Shown in pieces: positions 20,801-27,900 of a stretch of 64,000 nt of DNA. The DNA comes from Adhaeribacter terrigena (GTDB lineage Bacteria; Bacteroidota; Bacteroidia; Cytophagales; Hymenobacteraceae). Numbering within the stretch: the first letter of the stretch is position 1; each line of letters begins with the position of its first letter. The notes beneath the pieces are model-generated. The model did not search any database, was not told the DNA's origin, and saw only the letters and a list, made by a program, of their open reading frames with translations. A program made the translations under genes and the position numbers. The stretch covers positions 186,001-250,000 of the forward strand of contig NZ_JAEHFX010000004.1 in the NCBI RefSeq assembly GCF_016623615.1, read 5' to 3'.

Positions 20801-21618
20801 CCGGCATTTCGCGGGTGGTAATAAACGGGCAGCAGCCGCAAACGGCCATTCTGCCAAGGCAGCCGGAACTGGTTGCGTTAACTTCTCCGATGAATGCCAC
20901 CGGCCTGTTCGAAATGGAGCAGCAGCCGGGCGAACTCCTCTTCCCGTTCGAGGGAATGGGCGTGGAAGCCAACTGGGAATTCCGGATGGAGCGCGCCTCG
21001 AACATGATGGACTTCAGCACCATTGCCGACGTGCTCATTTCGATCGACTATACGGCCATGGAAAGCTTCACGCATGCCCAGACCATAAAAGCCGGCTTCG
21101 CGAACCAAAAGATGCGTCTGGAACGGAGCTTCAGTTTCCGGAATAACTTCGCCGACCAGTGGTACGACCTGCACCACGCGCAAGCCACGGCCAACCCGTA
21201 CTCCGTATCGTTCGACATTCACCGCGAAGATTTCCCGGCCAATCTGAAGGATCTCCGAATTAAGAGCCTTTCTTTGCTGGTAGACCTGGATGTAGAACAT
21301 GAGAACGACAAGATCGGGCATGATGTAACGCTGAAGCGTAGCCAGGGTGCAGCCGTTACGGCAAGCACCAACACCTTTGGCCTGATCAGTACCAGAACCG
21401 GCAGCTCCGGCAGCAGCAGCGCTTATAAGATCTACAGCGGCAACAGCGCGCAATGGACGAGTCTGTTCACGGGGAACAGTAACCCGGTTGATACCTGGAC
21501 CCTGAGCATTACCCAGAATTCGCCGCTGGCGCAGCACTTCGCCAACGGCAAAGTAAACGACCTGGTGTTTATCGTGGAGTTCGAGGGCGAAGGCCCGGAA
21601 TTCCTGAAGCTCACCTAA
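11803..21618 (+). CDS. Tc toxin A-subunit-like protein (TcA/TcdA family)
   Basis: 3271-aa protein homologous to the pore-forming TcA subunit of insecticidal Tc toxins, which forms a pentameric translocation channel. I chose the ATG at 11803 because the longer frame opens only with TTG at 11746. Landmarks: an extra helical N-terminal region (1-335); a transthyretin-like domain (about 336-425, ending NGYFTFSFLPP); the CNCDGCQTAVSPSAYLNALL motif at 607, equivalent to the SPAAYL region that starts typical TcA toxins; three DPDL/WxxRK modules near 937, 1155 and 1341; the ABC-toxin N region with WRSLMFVYLYPENLLQPS near 1650; a neuraminidase-like segment (about 1745-2190); the FCVPNNPVPYSM and NIAGMKRELDPY signatures near 2535; a long coiled coil (about 2615-2870); and the C-terminal TcB-binding domain (about 2925-3271). 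It is longer than typical TcA (about 2500 aa). Base use is mosaic: 14.7-15.3 kb and 17.0-18.4 kb are clearly AT-richer than the rest. There is no signal peptide, so release must be non-Sec. Confidence 0.92.
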   Translation: MTNWNNLLEFYYDDMNRNLIGRLIEDYGNILQEDDYQAFSFKSEEQLLSDIYQINATWQGGDEDHPFLYAFADFLRYKASNISEEGTRAFEEYLNQFEAIDQLYVKELLAYYKDKDYAFARLKNGVELKDIVKDIAGLTFPYIFWEGFVRSLKLRIEKLKETSPEEAVQQFREYFPYGEREQVNHILDPIYEADPYFSLYSLSRSEARKFARDVSAHFAHSEAIKSFSNLFIKRLQHVQEENYAEAEFMAALLKLYPAAMQEGVKALVEALLKEYGVEKISHLSEYLSPESIHKAIDGFAANHPFFLGMAAWLIEAAKAFVENNSKPADVFVPARKAVTGKLNSGNTDKLANYLVKVKNAETSELLDQAITQANGYFTFSFLPPFHVLENGEIEYLPITVTYEISALAAPQEIIESGSEEIAPEQTYLEIETAIAEPEVPVTPVNTLAENGLIDIAEDTQTLLDGITLQDIRLAGGIANLIGKEELDTIPEKVRLDLDAHARLEAFSPDLAVNGKAIANGYDSIGKITANTRDEFAARSVGENNADSNAFIEAAILHQQAVNAEAFSQALEILSRSAEASSYKVVGGSSPAANARMALTPENAAQKCNCDGCQTAVSPSAYLNALLDYTKKHVKQPANPARNNSREVFVADLTTYFKQQFAELASYCQEATEKHVCQIRVAIETIRRYIVGISPANPDLTDTQKLPYLSGVYDSLLLSLGTSAAELAEVFSSNGSEKVEAQNKLAQRTGLDVAFMKDKLHLTINGSGRKKLNEKNLEILFGLQDTTRNPFNSGVLINNPLIGNVEALSKWNFEGVEWLKNTDENGYLYILIEVHNPGEVNVYKSDTYPEHVGKGKLTPMSLTTSGQPADTRRYAKITPVNGSGLYGELYFNNASVANGSIHLQVSAIPEVAAHRLKKQEQSFTGQPINAAFNGTVIIDPDLISPDDIRHYNINTAPGGKVYEVWMNRRNWLDNFFTSLISAESLEELFDKAVTVTDYSDVDNNDYSFSNRWNVEEGLGMDPATTHLDAIKTLYTTFSANNTDSTTLEAIQTFFGFTVDSFIRLNELLDKLTVKEEEGEMLTAEDLGEAAHILTQTLKYEINEFWLAEELILQDQIANDPLVNAASFSLFSPIVFQTPIHEPAEGIWDNRKEGVPFIDPDLVTVKDLPDPVFGEYAIETWQARKDAIETERKAILNAKGSGTAETQSDNMFKAAYGIIPVYTPAFSSMTEVYEALSLTSSPKHQHAKDYITDKLALKPEEFNIIMGIRQKVATDKDWELHAALLTAGWKRKTAYLSWIDKEAEDDLKYWQVLKQRLVKWRASAVKRNAWKDALLLAVEAPIIDPDQLGDADFLHPELDGATANDNVAYEIYVNRKEEVDSWFYDVQTDPPQVLPAGVDLLAYQVNRNLFGLSVANSRNNDGLDELKELHALKIANVDVTARLNQLGLNSAALVFILDNEVKYNATANDAIRAEISHIFVQCKKQQFYSIWQAEEAAAGIVLSSTYFKIPFEETDKLNAYEEAILLPWRSSRRSRQEWQNLLRDRIEQRSNLVAQLVQAVEDAEDRHLITLRDALIGFKINTGNARATLEEKANWLSDKLLLDFNVSCCQKTTRLAQAIGVLQQMYFLIRNGQNTFSGTTLTIDLANLEQDWNWLGSYEGWRSLMFVYLYPENLLQPSYKPVQTEKFREIVQHTRQNLKLTPEDACYLMHEYEDYMQEISSLQLQAACRTYTEKKKDGCAVLQTLVHEVNFQFAVSSKKKAYYNAYIEENSQTYKIKDWKSVPGLGKVEWLVGATPYKLESGDRFLYVFAVISKQEETKEKDDKKEAKGKAKGKLILAAARLNLQTQVWGDEIIEFELPDEDKILFDQLVIGERSSESDVPVLYGLKNKTLSFWRRKRFVHKWRPFKDDLGNDLWNHHLFSIPLEREGVKLAIDNIIETPIRSLSSLKLHAVVSVHRNSSCYIFSYRVSSNEETATRIGYCLRKYADNRPIYGQYNDVLSRISLQEPRRAELKAYLDAAANSSNSASNNYSRDYVFSIIESLQMPIKDLRILGITCDLRLSELYRFKLTFSKVSTNEIVTKEIKFDYDSPNYSNYPHIVISNVARIVPGNVFSTNIIGPCFQFMKTGSVLPKYIVYQSAGPGNTIFISTTVPTRLLPDLSKKFQVLSRLDKTSQQTRKSEIAAIFTNNAIAEKEFLAYPQEAYYFLPMHFAFELQKNKHYEEALKYFRLVFDYLLPIPAISATSDPRKIYHGLEQEASPTSGSDLYNKALNWLDNPDNPHAIAALRANSYTRFTLISIVRCLTEYADQEFTRDTVESVPRAKELYELAKSLLTYEMETFEYESCEALLSQVDALVTDVRWKPEWERLKEMLRAIGLKNEIRMLLEDGFSATGPNGTAITYRPIIRIFELSGTWENKIEEAEAAIEARMAVLPNMYTNAGAIAATTATPPLARLGVTNQDVDGVLGQLAYRTAANYNDTLHIIADQLPYADFSWLASDDLEVTVKPPSTARAKQSGTQYNFVKPVMQLHTSGILNRPYVPFLGASFCVPNNPVPYSMYLYIQLSLFKIRNCMNIAGMKRELDPYAAPTDATSGMPMIGANGRLTFPGKLVVPATQYRYAVLVERTKQLVNIAQQVEAALLSALEKRDAEYYSKLKARQDIQTGKATVKLQDLRITEAKNGVDLARLQKERSQIMETTYQGWIDAGLNGWENAMIENYYIAAFANSVSAALGNIISVNNFTEAYKIPMAIAKSYTDIVGIMANTSAQVASIQSAHARRVDEWTLQKNLATHDLKIGDQQIKLSQDRVKITGQEKVISELQLTHSEDTMNFLLTKFTNADLYDWMSRVLEGVYNYFLQQATAMAKLAELQLAFERQESPQGMILSDYWTAPAENLSYDPDAAKPADRKGLTGSVRLLQDVTKLDQYAFDTNKRKLQLTKTLSLAQLFPAEFAVFKQTGRMPFTTLQTWFDRDFPGHYLRVIRKVRTSVIALVPPTDGIKATLQTTGISRVVINGQQPQTAILPRQPELVALTSPMNATGLFEMEQQPGELLFPFEGMGVEANWEFRMERASNMMDFSTIADVLISIDYTAMESFTHAQTIKAGFANQKMRLERSFSFRNNFADQWYDLHHAQATANPYSVSFDIHREDFPANLKDLRIKSLSLLVDLDVEHENDKIGHDVTLKRSQGAAVTASTNTFGLISTRTGSSGSSSAYKIYSGNSAQWTSLFTGNSNPVDTWTLSITQNSPLAQHFANGKVNDLVFIVEFEGEGPEFLKLT

Positions 21619-21647
21619 CCTTTTACTTCTAAAACCCTGCCGTTTTT
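21618..21647 (-). repeat. Dispersed AACGSTA repeat, copy 6
   Basis: Minus strand: AAAAACGGCAGGGTTTT, spacer, AAAAGGT. It abuts the TcA stop codon. Confidence 0.5.
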
Positions 21648-21673
21648 CCCGGTAATTTTTCTCACCCTTTAGC

Positions 21674-21699
21674 GGGGCAGGCAGCGCTTTGCCTGTCCC
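21674..21699 (+). terminator. Strong GC hairpin after the TcA gene
   Basis: GGGGCAGGCA (21674-21683) and TGCCTGTCCC (21690-21699) form a 10-bp stem with one G-U pair around GCGCTT. The nearest T-run (T6, about 21717-21722) is 17 bases beyond the stem, so this may attenuate or stabilise the 3' end rather than being a strict terminator. Confidence 0.5.
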
Positions 21700-21705
21700 G
21701 GCCGG

Positions 21706-21734
21706 AAAACGGTATCTTTTTTAACAAAAAAACT
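21706..21734 (+). repeat. Dispersed AACGSTA repeat, copy 7
   Basis: AAAACGGTATCTTTTTT, spacer, AAAAAAACTC. It is opposite in orientation to copy 6 in the same gap. Confidence 0.55.
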
Positions 21735-21742
21735 CAATACAG

Positions 21743-21867
21743 GATTCTTAGTCCCCCTTCGGAGGGGGTAGGGGGAGGATTTTACAATACCCGATCAAAT
21801 ATTCAGGAATAAGTATTCCTCCTCTAACTCCCTCCAAAGGGGGACATTTTCCTTGAAGCTAAGAATC
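21743..21867. repeat. REP-like inverted pair with GATTCTTAG ends
   Basis: 125-base element with 9-bp perfect terminal inverted repeats (GATTCTTAG at 21743-21751, CTAAGAATC at 21859-21867). Inside are two oppositely oriented C/G-rich palindromes, TCCCCCTTCGGAGGGGG and, reversed, TCCCCCTTTGGAGGGAG, each followed by a GGAGGA motif. The C5TT-GGAGGG motif resembles repetitive extragenic palindromes scattered in many Bacteroidota genomes. It lies in the otherwise gene-free 343-base gap between the TcA and TcBC genes. Confidence 0.7.
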
Positions 21868-21961
21868 ATTTAGAAGCAGCCCTGCTTTCCGAGGGCTTAC
21901 CGATTTCATCAAAGCCTTTACGAAAAGGGCTATTCAAAAAATATTTAAGCAGAAAAAAATC

Positions 21962-24900
21962 ATGAGCAATAAAGCAGCCAGCAACGTTATTTCCCTGCCA
22001 AAGGGCGGAGGCGCCGTGAGCGGTATGGGCGAAAAATTCAGCCCAGATCTCTTTACCGGCACCGGCAATTTCTCCGTACCTGTTGCCGTCCCACCTGGCC
22101 GGAACGGTTTCCAACCCGATCTCTCGCTAAGCTATAGCACCGGCAGCGGCAACAGTCCCTTTGGCCTGGGATGGAATTTGAGCGTGCCCGGCATTACCCG
22201 CAAAACCAACAAGGGTATACCCGTGTACGACGATGAAAAGGATGTATTCATTTTATCCGGCGCCGAAGACCTGGTGCCGGTTCACCGCCGGGAGGAGACT
22301 ATTTCTCCCGGCAGTACATCCGAGAAATTTACGATCACCACCTACCGGCCACGTACCGAAGGCTTGTTTGCCCGCATCGAGCATTACAAGGCCGCCGCTT
22401 CCGGTAAGAATTACTGGAAGGTAATGAGCAAAAATGGCCTGACGAGTTATTACGGCCACGAAAACAAAACCGGCGATCTGAATGCCGTGATTGCCGATCC
22501 GGAAAACCGCAACCGCATCTTTGCATGGAAACTGACCCGCACGGTAGATCTTTTCGGCAACGAAATTATTTACGAATACACACGTGAACTGAAAGAAGAA
22601 GGTCCGCACCATTTCGATCAGCTTTACCTGAACGGTATTAAATACGTGGATTATCTTTCCGCTACGCCGGTAGCCAATACCAAAAAATACCTGGTAAGCG
22701 TGGAGTTGGAATACTTCGACCGCCCGGATCATTTTTCAACTTATGATAGTGGTTTCGAGATCCGAACCACGAAGCGTTGTGTTTCCATTAAAACCTTTAC
22801 CCATCCAGAGCACGAAGACGATCTGCCGGAGTTTTACCTGCCATTCAATCAGGTTGCCGACGACTATAAACTGGCGGTAAAGACCCTGTACCTGAACTAT
22901 GCCGATGAAATTACCGGCGAAAACCTGCCGCTGAACGGTTCTTCTTTGCTGCACCAGGTGCAGGTGGAAGGCCACGGCTGGTGTCGTAAAGGCCAGGAAA
23001 ACGAACTGATGCCGCCGTTGGAATTTCGCTACAGCGGTTACCAGCCAGATAAACAGGGTTTCTTTCCGCTAACCGGTAATTTGCCGACCGGCTCTTTGGG
23101 AAATGCCGAATATGAACTGGCCGATCTTACCGGCGATGGTTTGCCGGATATCCTGCAACTGAACGGGGTGGCGCGCTACTGGAAAAACCTGGGAAACGGA
23201 AAATTTGACTTGCCAAAGAACATGAAGGATGCGCCGGCCGGTTTGCAACTGGCCGACCCGGATGTGCAATTGATCGATGCGAACGGCGATGGCAAAGCAG
23301 ACTTACTGGTGAACCGCGAAGGTTTGTCGGGGTATTTTCCCCTGAACTTTAACGGAAACTGGGACCGGAATTCCTTCCGGAAATATGCGCAGCGCCCTTC
23401 GTTCAGCTTTGCCGACCCGGAAGTGAAACTGATGGACCTGGACGGTGACGGCGTTACGGATGTGTTGCGGAACGGCAGCCGTTTCGAATACTTCTACAAC
23501 CACCCGGAACAGGGCTTTTACAAAAGCCAGCAAGTAAACAAAAAAGCGCTGGAAGATTTTCCGAACGTAAGTTTTACCGATCCGCGGGTGAAAACGGGTA
23601 AGCTGTGCAGCAGTTTGCAGAACATTGTAATGGTGCACAACGGCCGGGTAGATTACTGGCCGAACCTGGGCCACGGTCGCTGGGGCAAACGGGTAACCAT
23701 GAAAAACTGCCCGCGCTTTCCGTACGGTTATAACCCGGCCCGCATTCTGTTGGGCGACGTGGACGGCGACGGCCTGGACGACCTGATTTACGTGGAAAAC
23801 AACAAGGTAACGCTCTGGATAAACCGCAACGGAAATTCCTGGTCGGAGCCGATCGAGATTGCAGGCACGCCGGCGGTAACCGATGCCGATGCCATTCGCA
23901 TTGCCGATATCCTGGGTACGGGCGTAAGCGGTTTGCTTTTTACCCGCGATGCCACGGCTACTAACCAAAAGCAACAGTACATGTTCCTGGATTTTTGCGG
24001 GGGCGTGAAACCGTATTTGCTGCAGGAAATGGACAACAACATGGGCGCGCTTACCCGCGTGCAATACACCAGTTCCACCAGGTTCTATACCGAAGATGCC
24101 AAGAAAAAAGAAACCCGCTGGCAAACGCCGCTGCCTTTCCCGGTATTGGTAGTGCACCTCGTAGAAGTTTTCGATCGGATCTCGGGCGGAAAAATGACGA
24201 CGGAGTACAATTACCACCACGGCTACTGGGATGGCGGCGAACGCGAATTCCGGGGTTTTGGAAGGGTAGATCAGCGCGATACCGAAACCTTCGAGCGCTT
24301 TAATACCAATGGCTTGCATATGCGGGAATCGTTCCGGCCTTTGCGGAAAGAAAACAGTGGTTGGTCTTCGGAGGAATTCAGCGAAGAAGATTTCCAGACG
24401 GATACGGTTAGTTTTCTGCCTTTGCCTGCGCCAACCGGCGACTGGCTGGAAGCGGATTTCAAAGCGGAAGATTTTCTTACAGATGCGGAAGTTGGTCAGG
24501 CAGTAATGAATCGGGTGAGCGCTGCGCATTTTTCGCCGCCCACCGAAACGCGCACCTGGTTCCATTTAGGGCCATTGGGCGACGAACACGGCGAATGGTA
24601 TGAAGCCAATTTTACGCACGAATTCTGGCCGGAAGACCAGCCGGCTTTTACCCGACCGCAGGAAATGGAATTGCTGCTGAAAAAGCTGCCGCGCCGCGCC
24701 AAACGCGATGCTTTCCGGGCGCTGCGGGGTTCCGTGCTGCGCACCGAGCTGTACGCCTTCGATGGCAGTTCGCGCCAGAACCGGCCTTATACCGTTACCG
24801 AAAGCCTGACCGGCGTAGCGGAAGTGAGAACCGTTTTAGAATCTGGCGTAGTTGCCTCGGAATTCAGTTTTAACGGCACGTACAGTACCAATGCCTTGGA

Positions 24901-27900
24901 GTACCTGACCGAAATGCGGGTTTTCTTTGCCTGCGGTTTAGGCCAGCGCACCACCCAATGGGAACGCGGCAACGACCCGATGACCCAGTTTTCCTTTACC
25001 GGGAACTACGATCATTACGGTCAAGCCAAAGAGCAGATCAGCATTGCGGTGCCGCGCAGAAAAGATTTCCGGGAAGAAGATCCGGGCTTTGCTGATAAAT
25101 ACCTGGCAACGGCTTCAGCTACCGAATATGCTTATAAAAATACGGCTGATTTGTACTTTACCGACCGGGTCCTTAAAACGACTGGTTACGATGTTTCAGG
25201 CGAAGCAAAAACGGATGTGTTCAGCTTTAAAAACGGTATCGAAACGGACTTAAAAAGGACAAGCGTGCCGTATGAACTTACCGGGCAAACCATTCATTAT
25301 TACGACGGCGATCCCTTTGACGGAGAAAAGTATGGGAAGTTAGGTGATAAAGGCGCTTTGATGCGGACGGAAGTGCTGATGCTGACAAAGAACATTGTGA
25401 AGCAGGCCTACGGTGCTGATACGGCTTATAATGGCAATACGCCGGAAGCGCTACAGGAAACCCCAAGCTGGGGCAGCGAATACCCGCCGGATTTCCAGAC
25501 GAGTTATGACAATGCCTTCGCAAAATGGGCCGGCTACACCTTTTCGGATCAAAACCCTCGCGTTTCAGCGCATGAGCCGGAAAGCTATTACGTGCAGGCG
25601 GAACGAAAAGCGTATAACGCTATCGGTTTGGTGTTGAAAACTGCCGATCCGCTGCATAGCGCTACGAACAGCCGCCTCACGGAAATTACTTACGATGCTT
25701 ACCAGTTATTGCCAGTAAAAGTAAAAGACCCGCTGAATCTGGAGACTACCGCGAAACACGATTACCGGGTTTTGCAGCCGCGCCTGGTAACCGATGCCAA
25801 CGGCAACCGCACCGCCGCGCGTTTCTCGCCTTTGGGTCTGGTAAAGGAACAAGGCGTTTTAGGAAAAGTAAATGCAAACGAAGGTGACATCATTGCGGAA
25901 AATCCGGAGCCTGTTTTTGCAGGGATAAATCCGATCCCGGATTTCAAAGCGAGCACCAAATTGAGCTACTGTTTCTTTCAGTTTTACGAGAAAGGTTTGC
26001 CGGTTTGGGTAAAAACCACGCAACGCGAACACCATTTTGCCGAAAACCCAACCAATGATGCCACGCTCGTGAAAGTGGAATATTCCGATGGGTTCGGTAG
26101 ATTGCTACAGACCCGGGCGCAGGCCGAAGATATCATTTTCGGGGCGACGCAATTCGGGGATGCGGGCTTGCCTTTAGATCAGAACCTGAACCAGGAAGCG
26201 ATTGGGATTGCGGCTTTGCCGGATAACCCGAACGTACTGGTAAGCGGCTGGCAGACTTACAACAACAAGGGCAAAGTAGTAGAAAAATACGAGCCTTTCT
26301 TCGATACCGGTTTCGATTACAAGCCGGGCATGGCGCAGGGCAAATGCGTAACCATGCACTACGACCCGCGCGGGCAGGTGGTACGCACCGTAAACCCCGA
26401 CGGTACGGAGCAACGCGTGATCTTCGGAATTCCGCAGCAACTCAGTACGCCGGATATTTTTACGCCTTCGCCCTGGGAACAATATACTTACGATGCCGCT
26501 GACTTAGGAATTGGCAACGGCACGGCTACGACTTTGCATCGGTTTACCCCGAAAAGCGCCCTGCTCGATGCCTTGGGCCGGACGATACAGACCATGGACC
26601 GCCTGGAAGAAAACGACGACCCGACTGAAAACGTGGTGATGAAGTACGAGTACGATATTCGCGGAAACCGTATAAAGGTAATAGATGCACTCAATCGCAA
26701 AGTTTTTCAACACTGCTACGACCTGAAACCGAAAGCGGGTGAAGATGATCCGGGGGCGAATGTGCTTTATACCTGGCATATCGACAGCGGCGTGAAGACG
26801 AGCGTATTTTCGGCGGCGGGAACGGTGCTGGAAAACCGCGACAGCAAAGGCGCTTTGGTGCTGCATGCTTACGATAAGCTGAACCGCCCGGTAAAAATGT
26901 GGGCGCGCGATAAAACAATTGAAGGGGTAACCCTGCGCCAGCGCCTGGAATACGGCGACAGTGCGGGCTTAACGAACCCGGCCGCACTGAATCTGAACGG
27001 GCAACTGTACCGACATTTCGACGAAGCGGGATTATTGCACCTGGAAGCCTACGACTTTAAAGGCAACCTGCTGAAAAAGAACCGGCAAGTGCTCAAGGAC
27101 CAGCTTACCATAGATGCCCTGAACAATACGGCTAAAGCCTGGAACCAAAAAGCCTACCTCACCGACTGGAGCAGCATTGATCCGGTACTGGATCTGCCCA
27201 ATCTCAACTTGTTGAACCTGGTCGAAGATTACATAACCGAAAGCCGCTATGATGCCCTGAACCGGGTAACGGAAATAACCTGCCCGAGCGACGTTTTCGG
27301 AAATGAAAAGCAGATCGTGCTGGACTATAACCGGGCCGGGGCGCTGGAAGGCGTAAAACTGGTTGATACAGCTGCGCAAACCGAAGAAACTTACGTGGAG
27401 CGCATTGCCTACAACGCCAAAGGCCAGCGCCTGCTCATTGCTTACGGCAACGGCACCATGACCCGCTACACTTACGATACCAATACCTTCCGGCTGATGC
27501 GCCTGCGCACAGAAAAGTACGCGAAAACCGAAACTACCAGTGCCGTAACCTACGCCCCGCAAAGCGGCACCACCAAACAGGATCTGGCGTATGCCTACGA
27601 CCTGGCCGGCAACATTCTCAGCATTACCGACCGTACGCCTGGCTGCGGCATTATAGGAACGCCCGATGGCGCCGATAAACTGAAACGCAGTTTTACCTAC
27701 GATGCCCTGTACCGTTTAGAAACCGCTACCGGCCGCGAAACGCTGCAAACCGGCACCTTGAGCGGCCTCTGGGACGACAGCATCCGCCCAGTGGATAATA
27801 CCCAGGCGCAGGCTTATACCCAATGCTACGAATACGACAAGCTGGGAAACATCCTGAACCTGGTGCACACGGCCAACGGCGGCTTCCGGAGGGATTTTAA

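Noticed and set aside
23303..24565. A 420-aa antisense frame across the TcBC gene.
   Set aside because: It is the shadow of a GC-rich coding strand; composition is Arg/His/Phe-rich with no recognisable domain.
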